A DNA stretch of 41,365 nucleotides. It comes from an uncultured Alphaproteobacteria bacterium. GTDB taxonomy: Bacteria; Pseudomonadota; Alphaproteobacteria; RF32; CAG-239. Made by a program: the position numbers and the translations under genes. Every line of letters begins with the position of its first letter. Position 1 is the first letter of the stretch. Below the pieces are notes generated by a model. It ran no database searches. It was not told the origin of the DNA and worked only from the letters and a program-made list of their open reading frames with translations. The stretch is from contig CALXVZ010000009.1 of the NCBI GenBank assembly GCA_944392235.1, forward strand, positions 1-41,365. The letters run 5' to 3'. Below, piece after piece: positions 23,451-32,525 of this stretch.

Positions 23451-24169
23451 TGAGCTTAGTTATGATTATTGAAGATGAAGAACCTTTAGCTATGCTTCTG
23501 AGCTATAATCTTGAAAAAGAAGGTTTTGACGTTGCTACTGTAAATAATGGTCTTAATGCTGTTAGCGAAATTGAAAGACTTATGCCTTCTGTTATTATTT
23601 TGGACTGGATGTTACCTGAAATTTCTGGTATTGATATTTGTAAAATGGTTCGTTCAAAAGCTGATATTAAGAGCATCCCTATCATTATGCTTACAGCTAA
23701 AGGACAAGAAGAAGATAAAATTAAAGGGCTTAGTGCTGGTGCCGATGATTATGTGACAAAGCCTTTTTCTGTTCCAGAATTAATGGCGCGTGTTAAAACT
23801 AATATGCGGCGTGCCCCTCTTTTTGAAGAGAAAGAAAAAATTCTTACCTTTAAAGATATTTCTATGGATTTATCTGAAAGAAAAGTCTTTAGAAATGGAC
23901 ATCTTTTACATCTGAGTCCTACCGAATTCAGATTGTTAAAAATGCTTATTAAAGAACCAGGAAAAGTTTTTTCTCGTGAAGTTTTGCTTAAATCAGTTTG
24001 GGGAGAAAATATCTTTGTCGAATCGAGAACTGTTGATGTTCATATTCGCAGATTAAGAAAAAATCTTAACCAATATGGTCCTGACTACATCAGAACAGTT
24101 CGAGCTAATGGATATTCTATTGACGAAAATAATTTATCATCTCCTGATGATGAAGAAGAAAATTGTTAA
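23450..24169 (+). CDS. phoB: OmpR/PhoB-family response regulator
   Basis: 239 residues: receiver domain (1-120) with acidic pocket IEDEE, phospho-acceptor Asp in ILDWMLP (about residue 51), Thr/Ala in MLTAKG and Lys in TKPF. A winged-helix DNA-binding domain follows (about 130-230, with SREVLLKSVWGE and VESRTVDVHIRRLRK). The last block closely follows PhoB, the phosphate-starvation regulator, but no sensor kinase or pst genes are adjacent, so the symbol is provisional. It is coupled to rpe and ends in an acidic tail. It converges with recR with only 9 nt between stops and no visible terminator. Confidence 0.8.
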   Translation: MSLVMIIEDEEPLAMLLSYNLEKEGFDVATVNNGLNAVSEIERLMPSVIILDWMLPEISGIDICKMVRSKADIKSIPIIMLTAKGQEEDKIKGLSAGADDYVTKPFSVPELMARVKTNMRRAPLFEEKEKILTFKDISMDLSERKVFRNGHLLHLSPTEFRLLKMLIKEPGKVFSREVLLKSVWGENIFVESRTVDVHIRRLRKNLNQYGPDYIRTVRANGYSIDENNLSSPDDEEENC

Positions 24170-24178
24170 TTTCCATTC

Positions 24179-24772
24179 TTATATTTGTTTTCGCAAATCA
24201 AAGGCTAATTTGATTGTGCCATCATCCATGTAATCTAATTCACCCCCAACAGGTATGCCTTGTGCTAGCGTGGTTATTTTTACTTCTTTATCTTTGAGTA
24301 AAGAGGAGATGTAGTGTATCGTTATTTGCCCATCTACTGTTGCCGGTAATGCTAATATAACCTCTGCAATTTCCTCTTCCTCTATTCTTTTTATTAATTT
24401 ATCTATATTTAAATCTTCGGGCGTTACTCCTTCTATAGCTGATAATACTCCGCCTAGTATGTGGTATCGCCCTCGATATAAACCGCCTCTTTCGAGTGCC
24501 CATAAATCACTTATGCCTTCTACAACACATAAAACATTTCCATCCCTTGTTGAAGAGCTACATATTGAGCATGGACTCTCTGTATCGTAATTTCCACACA
24601 CTTCACAAACTTTTATATTAGTGTATACATCTTCTAATGCTTTTATCAATTGAGGTATTTGGGTTTCTCTTTTTTTTAGAAGGTGCAAAACTATTCTACG
24701 TGCAGAGCGTGTGCCTAATGATGGAAATTTTGCTATAATCTTTATTAAATCTTCTATGTATTGTCCGGACAT
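24179..24772 (-). CDS. recR: Recombination protein RecR
   Basis: 197 residues. RecR forms a DNA clamp with RecO and helps load RecA at gaps. It has the N-terminal helix-hairpin-helix (PSLGTRSARRIVLHLL), a four-Cys zinc finger (CEVCG, CSIC at about 57-72) and a Toprim domain (VLCVVEGISDLWALE onward). Normal length. It is the last gene of the dnaX-ybaB-recR set, a near-universal bacterial order, with AGGA upstream of ATG 24772. Confidence 0.95.
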   Translation of the reverse strand: MSGQYIEDLIKIIAKFPSLGTRSARRIVLHLLKKRETQIPQLIKALEDVYTNIKVCEVCGNYDTESPCSICSSSTRDGNVLCVVEGISDLWALERGGLYRGRYHILGGVLSAIEGVTPEDLNIDKLIKRIEEEEIAEVILALPATVDGQITIHYISSLLKDKEVKITTLAQGIPVGGELDYMDDGTIKLAFDLRKQI

Positions 24773-24780
24773 TTTCTTTC

Positions 24781-25101
24781 CTAAAATGGTAGTTTCATCC
24801 CACCTAAATTTACACCACCTGTTGCTTCTTTCATTCCCTCTTCTGCTAGTGCTTCTACTTGTGAATGAGCATTATTGTAAGCTACAACAATTAAATCTTC
24901 TAACATCTCTATATCGTTGCCATCTACAAGACTTTTATCTATTGAAACCTTTTTCATTTCTGACTTACCGTTTAGCACTACATTTACCAAACCATTTCCT
25001 GCACTACCGGTTACTTCCTGTTCTGCCAATTTTGCTTGCGCTTCTTGCATCTTTTTTTGCATCATTTGTGCTTGTTTCATCAGTCCTTGTATATTCAACA
25101 T
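24781..25101 (-). CDS. ybaB: Nucleoid-associated protein YbaB/EbfC
   Basis: 106 residues: starts MLNIQGLMKQAQMMQKKMQ, then the conserved VTGSAGNGLVNVVLNG region and VVAYNNAHSQVE helix. It is a small dimeric DNA-binding protein. ATG 25101 is chosen over the upstream in-frame ATG 25122 because AGAGGA precedes it and the extra residues overlap dnaX and are not conserved. It begins 4 nt after the dnaX stop. Confidence 0.93.
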   Translation of the reverse strand: MLNIQGLMKQAQMMQKKMQEAQAKLAEQEVTGSAGNGLVNVVLNGKSEMKKVSIDKSLVDGNDIEMLEDLIVVAYNNAHSQVEALAEEGMKEATGGVNLGGMKLPF

Positions 25102-25105
25102 GTTT

Positions 25106-26806
25106 TTATTCCTCTTCTTCAAAATAAGTTACATTACTATTTTCTGATATTTCTTCAGATTCTGTTTCTGCTATGTTTTCTAAGTTTTTACGAACTATGG
25201 TTTCTATCTTAGCTCCCTTAAATTCTTCCAATATTTTCTTTACTAATGGATATTCTGCAATATTTTTTTTCTTTGCTTCCACTACTGATTTTTCTTTTTC
25301 TGCAATTGTTTCTCCTAATTCCCCTTTTATTATCTCTATTTCCCACTGTTTGCCTGTCGCGTCACTTAATAATTTGTGCAAACCCATTATAAAATCTTGG
25401 TGAATTGTAGGAGCTATATTCATTGCGATGTGGCCATCTGAAAACTCTCTGATACATACATCATTTTTAATAGAATATTCAAGGAGAGCTTTCTTAGCAC
25501 CTTCTAAATAGTGTAAAAAATCTTCTACTGTATTAAAGACATTTGCATTCACGTTTGTATTTGTTGTCTCGATTAGTTTATTTTTTTTTTCACTTCCAAC
25601 AGGTGTTATATTGGTATTATTTCCTATTAAACTAGAGTTTTTTTTTACTTCATTCAAAATTTCATACGGTGTTGGTAGAGATGCTGAGTAGGCTATACGA
25701 AGTAATATCATCTCAAGAGCTTCCACTGCTGATGGGGCCATGTTTATTTCAGAAATCCCCTTTATCAACATTTGCCATATCTTTGATAGAATCCCAAGTG
25801 AACAACTACTACTTAATTCTGTGAATGTTGTTTTCTCAATTTCACTTAAACTTGTAGAATTTAATAGCGATGGAACTATTTTTACTTTTGCTAAATCATG
25901 AGTAATGTTTATTAAATCTTGCAAAATGATTATTGGAGTTGCTCCATTTGTATATTGATTAGCAATATCACTTAATACCGCTTCCATATCTCCTTTTATT
26001 AACTTTTCAAACAGCGATAGAGTTTGGCTTCTATCAGCTAATCCTAGCATTTTCTTTACTGTTTCGGTATTGATATTACCATTGCTTAAAACTATCGCTT
26101 GATCTAAAAGAGATAATCCGTCTCTTGCGGAACCATCTGCAGCTTTAGCTATTATGTCAAGGCACTCTGCTTCGGCTGGAATATTTTCTTTTGATAAAAT
26201 TTTTGCAAAAAGTTGCGTCAAAGTCTCAACTGATAAACGCTGCAGATCAAATCTTTGGCATCTAGAGAGAATCGTCACTGGAACTTTTCTTATTTCTGTT
26301 GTTGCAAAAATAAATTTAACATGCGCTGGAGGTTCTTCCAATGTTTTCAATAAAGCATTGAAGGCTCCTTTAGAAAGCATATGGACTTCATCGATGATGT
26401 ATACTTTATATCTCGCATTTGTTGGAGCATAACGTGCACTATCCAACAGTTCTCTTATATCATCAACACCTGTATGTGAGGCAGCGTCCAACTCCATTAC
26501 ATCCATATGTCGGCCTGCCGCAATAGCTTTACAATTATCGCATACTCCACACGGATGAATTGTTGGTCCACCTTTTCCATCTTCTCCTGTGCAGTTTAAT
26601 GCTCTTGCGATTAAGCGCGCTGTCGTTGTTTTTCCGACTCCTCTTATTCCTGTTAATATATATGCGTGATGTAATCTATTATTTTGAATGGCATTCGTCA
26701 ACGTCTGCACTAATGCATCTTGCCCCAACAAATCTTCAAAATTTTGAGGTCGATACTTACGTGCTAACACGACATATTGATTTTCATCTACTTTTTCTTC
26801 TGCCAT
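25106..26806 (-). CDS. dnaX: DNA polymerase III subunit gamma/tau
   Basis: 566-residue clamp-loader ATPase. Walker A is GIRGVGKTTTAR (about 53-64). A zinc-binding CGVCDNC (about 86-92, with Cys72) follows, then Walker B IIDEVHML and sensor block LLKTLEEPP. Domain III ends near residue 375. A low-complexity linker follows, then a tau-type C-terminal part to 566. Two long A runs on the coding strand (25638-25646 and 25581-25590) lie just after domain III, where slippage would end translation and give a gamma-like product. The ribosome site is weak; the SRP RNA gene ends about 20 nt upstream. First protein gene of dnaX-ybaB-recR. Confidence 0.95.
   Translation of the reverse strand: MAEEKVDENQYVVLARKYRPQNFEDLLGQDALVQTLTNAIQNNRLHHAYILTGIRGVGKTTTARLIARALNCTGEDGKGGPTIHPCGVCDNCKAIAAGRHMDVMELDAASHTGVDDIRELLDSARYAPTNARYKVYIIDEVHMLSKGAFNALLKTLEEPPAHVKFIFATTEIRKVPVTILSRCQRFDLQRLSVETLTQLFAKILSKENIPAEAECLDIIAKAADGSARDGLSLLDQAIVLSNGNINTETVKKMLGLADRSQTLSLFEKLIKGDMEAVLSDIANQYTNGATPIIILQDLINITHDLAKVKIVPSLLNSTSLSEIEKTTFTELSSSCSLGILSKIWQMLIKGISEINMAPSAVEALEMILLRIAYSASLPTPYEILNEVKKNSSLIGNNTNITPVGSEKKNKLIETTNTNVNANVFNTVEDFLHYLEGAKKALLEYSIKNDVCIREFSDGHIAMNIAPTIHQDFIMGLHKLLSDATGKQWEIEIIKGELGETIAEKEKSVVEAKKKNIAEYPLVKKILEEFKGAKIETIVRKNLENIAETESEEISENSNVTYFEEEE
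25581..25646 (-). promoter_or_regulatory. Candidate slippage sites in dnaX
   Basis: The dnaX coding strand has a run of nine A (25638-25646, codons 388-390) and a run of ten A (25581-25590, codons 406-409). The first includes an in-phase A AAA AAC heptamer. At both runs, gain or loss of one A leads to a stop within one to three codons. The expected product of about 390-410 residues matches the size of a gamma subunit. Confidence 0.5.
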
Positions 26807-26825
26807 TTTCTTTATTTCTTTTGAG

Positions 26826-26913
26826 GAGAAGGGTAACAGACCTTGTTTTAACTGTTACGGCTGCTTCCTTCCGAACCTGACCGAGTTGGCAGCAAAACAA
26901 CCCTGCACCCTTC
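26826..26913 (-). ncRNA. ffs: Signal recognition particle 4.5S RNA
   Basis: The minus strand carries the universal SRP RNA core GGTCAGGTTCGGAAGGAAGC (with AGCC following) in the apical part. The ends AAGGGT and ACCCTT pair to close a hairpin of about 85 nt, which is the short bacterial form bound by Ffh for co-translational membrane targeting. Ends are approximate (about 2 nt). It lies just upstream of dnaX, an alphaproteobacterial arrangement. No T tract follows, so the 3' end may be made by processing of a transcript that continues into dnaX. Confidence 0.93.
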
Positions 26914-26978
26914 ATATTTACTTTTTCTTTTATTACTTATATCTCGCTTTTTTGCAAGTTAAAAAGCACATATTAACA

Positions 26979-28241
26979 TTAATTATTATAGAGCCACTTC
27001 AATACTTCTGAACTGCTTTTTCCATAAAATTTGGGTAAATTTTCATATGGAACATAGCGAATATCTATTTCACTTTCTATGTAATCTGAATCTTTATTAT
27101 CAGCCTTTGAAACTACTATTGGACCGTCTTTTGTTACTTCCACCATCTCAAGACTATGATAGCTTTGTCCTGTCGGCAAAATCTTGAAGTATCCATTTAC
27201 ACCAATAAAACCACTTTGCTGTGTCAATATTGCTTCTATGTCTTTTTCTTGTTTTCCTGCAACTACAGATGCTAACAAGACGCTATCATATGCAAACGAA
27301 TAAATACTTTTTGGTTGTTCTCCGAAGGTTTCTTCATATTTATTTGTGAAATATTCACCATAACTCTTTGACACCATAGGATATACCCCATGATATAATA
27401 TTGTTTCTTTACTTAGGTTAGTATTATCCCAGGCAGATGTTCCCATGAATAAAACATCTGGATACATTATATCATTATAAGCAAATATTGATGCTAGCGA
27501 TTTCAAACGATTACCGCTATCAGCTATCATAACTGTATCAAAATCCGGATTAGAGGACATTTCTCTTACAAGAGATGAAAAATCTACATTATTTGAGTTA
27601 TAGAAACCAACTTTAGTCAAAGACATATTTTTAGCAATAGAAGACATTATTGCTGCTTTTACAATATTTAATCCACTATTCGTATCCGGAACAACCAATG
27701 CTAAATTCTTGCGACCTTTTCCTGACGCATAGGATATTGCTCTATCTACTTGTTCTCCGTTCAGCAACCCAATGCTATACACTCCCTTTTGAAGAACTTG
27801 TGGAGATGTTGTGAATGATACAACTGGAATATCTGATGATATGCTTTCTTCCGCAGCGCCTTCTACCTCTTCGCCCATCAACGGACCTAATATTAATTGT
27901 GCACCTTCATCTATCGCTTTTTGAGCTGCCATTCTTGCACCATCTTTACTACTCTTGGTATCATAAAACTTTAAAGTCAACAGATTGCTTTGCAAGTCAT
28001 CCAAAGCCATAAACATCGCATTTTGCATACCCAAACCTATTCTAGATGCTTTTCCTGTCAAAGGCAAAAGAACACCTACATTCAACTGACCTTCTAAATT
28101 CGGTTGAGGATTTATTGCATCATAATCTATAATATCATATCGTTGATTCGATAGTTCTATTCGATTATCGGCTATTCTGCTATTACAACCAAACAAACCT
28201 AAACAAATAAAAAATACGGCTATTCTTTTTAACACTTGCAT
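26979..28241 (-). CDS. Penicillin-binding-protein activator, LpoA-like lipoprotein
   Basis: 420 residues with lipobox LGLFGC (Cys19). The mature part is a periplasmic-binding-protein-like fold: LNVGVLLPLTGKASRIG (about 53-69), an ALDDL segment, GPLMGEEV, SFTTSP, and the second lobe (LALVVPDTNSG, then MIADSG). This matches the YraM/LpoA family, outer-membrane lipoproteins that activate a bifunctional penicillin-binding protein. The divergent rsmI-yraN pair supports this, as yraL-yraM-yraN are neighbours in E. coli. The N-terminal TPR domain of enterobacterial LpoA is absent, as in alphaproteobacterial relatives. A branched-chain amino-acid-binding relative is the alternative. Confidence 0.82.
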   Translation of the reverse strand: MQVLKRIAVFFICLGLFGCNSRIADNRIELSNQRYDIIDYDAINPQPNLEGQLNVGVLLPLTGKASRIGLGMQNAMFMALDDLQSNLLTLKFYDTKSSKDGARMAAQKAIDEGAQLILGPLMGEEVEGAAEESISSDIPVVSFTTSPQVLQKGVYSIGLLNGEQVDRAISYASGKGRKNLALVVPDTNSGLNIVKAAIMSSIAKNMSLTKVGFYNSNNVDFSSLVREMSSNPDFDTVMIADSGNRLKSLASIFAYNDIMYPDVLFMGTSAWDNTNLSKETILYHGVYPMVSKSYGEYFTNKYEETFGEQPKSIYSFAYDSVLLASVVAGKQEKDIEAILTQQSGFIGVNGYFKILPTGQSYHSLEMVEVTKDGPIVVSKADNKDSDYIESEIDIRYVPYENLPKFYGKSSSEVLKWLYNN

Positions 28242-28314
28242 TTATTCCTAAAATATTAAACAATTATGATGTTTTATTTAAATCAAAAAACTTTGTTTGT
28301 AAAGAGATATAAAA

Positions 28315-29154
28315 ATGTTAGATGCGGGTTTATATATTGTCGCCACTCCAATTGGTAATTTGAAAGATATTTCTCAAAGAGCTATTGAGGTTCTCAATGA
28401 CGCTCAAATTATTGCAGCTGAAGATACTCGCGTCAGTAAAAAACTATTTACTCTTCTAAATATTTCAAGCAAAAAAAAATTTATTCCTTATGAAGACCAT
28501 TCTGAACAAGAAAAATTTCAAACTATCATTAATCTTATTCTTGAAGGAAATAGTGTCGCTCTTATTAGTGATGCAGGCTCTCCTCTTATTTCTGATCCGG
28601 GTTTTAAATTAGTCAGAGAATGTCGAAAACAAAATTTAAAAGTCACAACCATTCCAGGTCCTTGTGCTGTTGTCTGTGCTCTACAACTTTCCGGTCTGCC
28701 GACGAATCGTTTTATGTTTGCAGGCTTTATTCCTAATAAAGATAAAGCTCGTCTTGATTTGTTTGATGAACTTAAAAATATTAACACAACTCTTGTGTTA
28801 TATGAAACCGCTAATCGAATCGAAAAGTCTCTTATTGCCTTACAAGAGGTTATGCCTCAAAGGGATATTGCTGTCATTAGAGAGATTAGCAAAATGTTTG
28901 AAGATTGTATTCAAGGTTCAATTCCTAATGTTTTACAAAAAATATCTTCAAATCCAATCAAAGGGGAAATTGTCTTAGTTATTGCTCCTCCGAGCTCTTC
29001 TGAAAATGAGAATCTTGATATCGATACCTTATTAACAGAAGAACTAAAATTATTCTCAATTAAAGAGGCTGTGAAAAATATATCTCAAAAGTATAACCTT
29101 AAAAGAAATGATGTCTATGATAGAGCTTTGGAACTTAAACAAAAAGAAGATTAA
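28315..29154 (+). CDS. rsmI: 16S rRNA (cytidine1402-2'-O)-methyltransferase
   Basis: 279 residues. RsmI uses S-adenosylmethionine to 2'-O-methylate C1402 in the decoding centre. Motifs: LYIVATPIGNLKDIS at the start, AEDTRVSKKLF, ALISDAGSPLISDPGFKLV, TIPGPCAVVCALQLSGLP, and the FYE-like VLYETANRIEKSL. The C-terminal helical domain is complete. AAGAG precedes ATG 28315. The 3' end overlaps yraN by 47 nt. Confidence 0.95.
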   Translation: MLDAGLYIVATPIGNLKDISQRAIEVLNDAQIIAAEDTRVSKKLFTLLNISSKKKFIPYEDHSEQEKFQTIINLILEGNSVALISDAGSPLISDPGFKLVRECRKQNLKVTTIPGPCAVVCALQLSGLPTNRFMFAGFIPNKDKARLDLFDELKNINTTLVLYETANRIEKSLIALQEVMPQRDIAVIREISKMFEDCIQGSIPNVLQKISSNPIKGEIVLVIAPPSSSENENLDIDTLLTEELKLFSIKEAVKNISQKYNLKRNDVYDRALELKQKED

Positions 29155-29515
29155 TTCCGGAAAATTAGCTGAATTTATTTGCCGCATATATATGCGATTT
29201 CATGGTTATAAAATTATAGCTAAGAATTATCGTTGTGGTTCTGGAAAAAATACTCCTTGTGGTGAGCTTGATTTTATTGCACTCAAAAAGCACACTTTAA
29301 TTTTTTGTGAAGTAAAAAAAAGGCAGAAAGACTCTGATTTTTTATTTGCTCTATCTCCTAAACAACAAAAACGAATTTTTAATGGAGCTCAATATTTCAT
29401 TAAGCATCATAAAAAGTTTGTATCTTATTCTATGAGATTTGATGTTTTCTTTGTTAAATTACCTTTCCATATTCAGCACATAAAAAATGCGCTTCGTAAA
29501 GATTATGATTTTTAG
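29108..29515 (+). CDS. yraN: YraN/UPF0102 nuclease-like protein
   Basis: 135 residues of the Holliday-junction-resolvase-like UPF0102 family, with the expected metal-site residues: Glu in GKLAEFI, Asp in CGELDFIA and E-x-K in FCEVKKR. The function is not settled. The start is uncertain: ATGs at 29108, 29111 and 29117 all lie inside rsmI, and the conserved part begins near NSGKLAE. The stop (29513-29515) directly abuts the stop of the convergent truA. Confidence 0.85.
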   Translation: MMSMIELWNLNKKKINSGKLAEFICRIYMRFHGYKIIAKNYRCGSGKNTPCGELDFIALKKHTLIFCEVKKRQKDSDFLFALSPKQQKRIFNGAQYFIKHHKKFVSYSMRFDVFFVKLPFHIQHIKNALRKDYDF

Positions 29516-30256
29516 CTAGTACATCACTTTATTTAAATACAAACCACAAGCAGGTGCTGTTGCCCCAGCACTCGCTCTGTCCTTTTTTTCTAATATTGTT
29601 TTTATATCTTCGGGAGCCAGTTTTCCATCTCCTACAGATTTTAATGTTCCCACCATATTACGAACTTGGTGGTATAAAAATGATCTTGCCTCTACTATAA
29701 AATCAATTTCATCTCCAGATGTTTCTATATCCAATTTATCTAAAGTCTTTAATGGAGATAAAGCTTGACATCCTGCTCCTCTAAAAGAACTAAAATCATG
29801 ATGTCCTAATAAAAATTTTGCACCTTCTCGCATTCTTTCTACATCCAGAGGATATCCTACTGTCCATACTCTATTTGATAGAAGAACTGTTGGAGCCCTG
29901 CGATTTAATATACGATATATGTATCCTCTTCCTTTTGCTGAAAATCTAGCATGAAAATCCGGAGTTGCTTCTTCTACATCTAAAACAGAAACCGGAGCTT
30001 CTAGATTTCTTAACCATGCATTAAAGGCTTCTCTTATATGAAACGTATCCATTTTTGTTTCTAAATCAAAATGAGCAACTTGTCCTAATGCATGAACACC
30101 GGCATCGGTTCTCCCTGCACCAAAGACATCTATATTTTGATGTGAGAATCCTTCTAAGGCTTTTTCTAAAAAATACTGAACACTAACCCCCTCTTCTTGC
30201 TTTTGCCATCCGAGGAGGTTAGTGCCATCATATTCTATCGTTATTTTATAACGCAT
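29516..30256 (-). CDS. truA: tRNA pseudouridine(38-40) synthase
   Basis: 246 residues. TruA isomerises uridines 38-40 in the anticodon arm. Starts MRYKITIEYDGTNLLGWQKQ; the catalytic Asp is in FGAGRTDAGVHALGQVAHF. SFRGAGCQAL and RSFLYHQVRNMVGTL are the other conserved blocks. ATG 30256 is used: the in-frame upstream extension to 30337 lies inside the oxidoreductase gene and is not conserved. It follows that gene by 8 nt. Confidence 0.94.
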   Translation of the reverse strand: MRYKITIEYDGTNLLGWQKQEEGVSVQYFLEKALEGFSHQNIDVFGAGRTDAGVHALGQVAHFDLETKMDTFHIREAFNAWLRNLEAPVSVLDVEEATPDFHARFSAKGRGYIYRILNRRAPTVLLSNRVWTVGYPLDVERMREGAKFLLGHHDFSSFRGAGCQALSPLKTLDKLDIETSGDEIDFIVEARSFLYHQVRNMVGTLKSVGDGKLAPEDIKTILEKKDRASAGATAPACGLYLNKVMY

Positions 30257-30264
30257 TCTAAATC

Positions 30265-31287
30265 TTATGCTACTTTGTCCAAAGATACTGGAGCTTCTAT
30301 TCTTCTTGATAACCCTAAAGCATCTTGTATCTGCCATATAACACGCAATGCATTTAATGCATCTTCACCACTAATACGAGGTGTTGCTTCACCCTTAACA
30401 CAGCTTATAAAGTGAGATAACTCTGCTTGTAATGGCTGATTTGTTGGAATAAATAATTGTTCTACACTACCTTTCAAACCATAATTCATCCATTCTGGAA
30501 TATTCTCTTGGTTTACATAAGGCATACGTCCTTGAGAATGAACATTAATACTTTGATTAATAAAGTCCATATCAATATAGTTTGTATCTGTTGTTACAGT
30601 TAATGTTCGAACGCGTGCTTGTGTAATTCTACTGGCAGTTATGTTTGCAGTTGCACCATTTTCAAATTGTAAAAGTGCTGTAATGTAATCCTTTCCACTT
30701 TCATTTCCTGGAGTTCTTACTGCTGCGGCCTGAACATTAACAACAGATGATTTTACCAATGATTGGATAACCTCAACATCATGTATCATCAAATCCATAG
30801 CAACATCAACGTCTGTTATTCTACCACTTGCGGCAGACATTCTTTGTGCTGTCAATGAACGAATTTTGCTTGTATCTGATAAGATTTTTCCCATTTGTTC
30901 TACAGCTGGGTTAAAACGTTCAATATGACCTACCAACAAAGTAACATTATGAATTTTTGCTGCATTTATCAATCTCTGGCATTCTTCTTCTGTTGTTGCT
31001 AATGGTTTTTCCATCATACAATGTATGCCTTGATTTAGGAAAAATTCACCAACTTCACAGTGAGCCACAGATGTTGTTACAACACTTACTGCATCTACTG
31101 CTTTTGCAACGTCTTGTAAGCTGTTAAAAACTTTTATACCAAACATTTCTGCTGCTTTTTGGGCATTTTCTCTACATACATCATATACACCGACAAGTTC
31201 CACGCCTGGCAATGTTTTATATGTTTTAAGATGGTTCTTGCCCATCATACCTGCACCGATAACTGCAACTTTTATTAAATTTGACAT
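30265..31287 (-). CDS. Gfo/Idh/MocA-family oxidoreductase
   Basis: 340 residues. N-terminal Rossmann fold (IKVAVIGAGMMGKNHLK), the EKPLATTEEE motif with the conserved Lys near residue 100, and VGHIERFNPAV leading into the alpha/beta C-terminal domain. Members oxidise or reduce sugars or related alcohols with NAD(P). The GHIERFNP segment recalls UDP-GlcNAc 3-dehydrogenases of the GnnA type acting in lipid A synthesis, but a specific substrate is not established. ATG 31287 follows AAGGGG by 6 nt; the frame from 31311 is longer without support. Between prfA and truA. Confidence 0.8.
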   Translation of the reverse strand: MSNLIKVAVIGAGMMGKNHLKTYKTLPGVELVGVYDVCRENAQKAAEMFGIKVFNSLQDVAKAVDAVSVVTTSVAHCEVGEFFLNQGIHCMMEKPLATTEEECQRLINAAKIHNVTLLVGHIERFNPAVEQMGKILSDTSKIRSLTAQRMSAASGRITDVDVAMDLMIHDVEVIQSLVKSSVVNVQAAAVRTPGNESGKDYITALLQFENGATANITASRITQARVRTLTVTTDTNYIDMDFINQSINVHSQGRMPYVNQENIPEWMNYGLKGSVEQLFIPTNQPLQAELSHFISCVKGEATPRISGEDALNALRVIWQIQDALGLSRRIEAPVSLDKVA

Positions 31288-31391
31288 TTTATACCCCTTG
31301 AAATGTATCATTTGTGGGCTTTATAGCACTTTTTATTCAAAAAATCTCTTAAAAATATGTTACAATTTGTTACAAATATTTTATTTTCAAT

Positions 31392-32465
31392 TTATTCCAT
31401 TTCAGCAAGTCTTTGGGCTTGGTCCTCAGTTATTAATGCATCAATTATTTCTTCCAATGCTTCTCCTGATACAACTTCATCCAATTTATATAAAGTTAAA
31501 TTGATACGATGATCTGTTACACGACCTTGCGGATAGTTGTATGTGCGTATTCTTTCGCTTCTATCACCACTGCCTACTTGTAATTTACGTTTTTCTGAGT
31601 AACTTGCATCTATGTTGGCTTTTTGGGTATCGTATAATTTAGCTCTCAGATGATTCATTGCCTTTTCTTTATTCTTATACTGTGATCTATCGTCTTGGCA
31701 CTGAACAACTATACCTGTCGGTATATGAGTAATTCTTACTGCCGATTCAGTTCTGTTAACATGTTGTCCACCTGCTCCAGATGCTCTGTATACGTCTATC
31801 TTTAAGTCTGCAGGATTAATATATAAATCAACTTCTTCAATTTCGGGAAGAACTGCGACTGTTGCCGCTGATGTATGAACTCGTCCTTGAGATTCCGTTA
31901 CAGGAACTCGTTGAACTCGATGTGCTCCTGATTCAAATTTTAATTTGGCAAACACATCTTTACCGGTAATTTTTGCAGATGCTTCTTTATATCCACCAAT
32001 ACCATTTTCGTTAGCATCTAATACTTCAAACTTCCATCCTTGTTTTTGAGAATATCTTTGATACATCTCAAATAATACAGCTGCAAATAATGCTGCTTCA
32101 TCCCCTCCAGTTCCTGCGCGTACTTCAAGTATTGCGTTCTTTTCATCATCTTCTTCTTTAGGTAAAAGCAATACTTTTATTTCTTTTTCTATTTGCGGCA
32201 AAGCTTCTTTCAATTCGTAATATTCAGCCTCTGCCAGTTCTCTCATCTCTTTATCCAGACTATCGTCTTCCATTAAGTCTTTCGCTTCATTGAGACTTTT
32301 TTCTTGGTTTTGGTAATTGTGTATAGCTTCCACAACTGGCTCTAAAACAGATATCTCCTTATTTAAATTCACTAATTCTTCAGCATTTATATTTGGTGTT
32401 GATAATAACGCTTGAACTTCTTCGTAGCGATTTACAACGCCTGCCAATTTCTCTTGAAAATTCAT
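31392..32465 (-). CDS. prfA: Peptide chain release factor 1
   Basis: 357 residues. RF1 reads UAA and UAG stop codons. The recognition motif PVT is in [20 protein letters not shown], and the catalytic GGQ loop is in [16 protein letters not shown]. The N-terminal coiled coil and the C-terminal helical part are complete. AAGGAAG precedes the ATG at about 10 nt. It lies downstream of the RodZ-like and ptsP genes, as in many alphaproteobacteria. No prmC methyltransferase follows. Confidence 0.96.
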   Translation of the reverse strand: MNFQEKLAGVVNRYEEVQALLSTPNINAEELVNLNKEISVLEPVVEAIHNYQNQEKSLNEAKDLMEDDSLDKEMRELAEAEYYELKEALPQIEKEIKVLLLPKEEDDEKNAILEVRAGTGGDEAALFAAVLFEMYQRYSQKQGWKFEVLDANENGIGGYKEASAKITGKDVFAKLKFESGAHRVQRVPVTESQGRVHTSAATVAVLPEIEEVDLYINPADLKIDVYRASGAGGQHVNRTESAVRITHIPTGIVVQCQDDRSQYKNKEKAMNHLRAKLYDTQKANIDASYSEKRKLQVGSGDRSERIRTYNYPQGRVTDHRINLTLYKLDEVVSGEALEEIIDALITEDQAQRLAEME

Positions 32466-32525
32466 TAATTCTTCTTCCTTGTCTTATGTATTATTTTTAT
32501 TTCATTATTTTGAAAAATTTCTTTC

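Noticed and set aside
24711-26880. Open frames opposite recR, ybaB, dnaX and SRP RNA
   Set aside because: They run antisense to clearly identified genes and have hydrophobic, Leu/Phe/Ser-rich shadow composition.
30257-30337. Longer TruA start
   Set aside because: The extra residues are encoded inside the oxidoreductase gene and do not resemble TruA; the conserved protein begins at ATG 30256.
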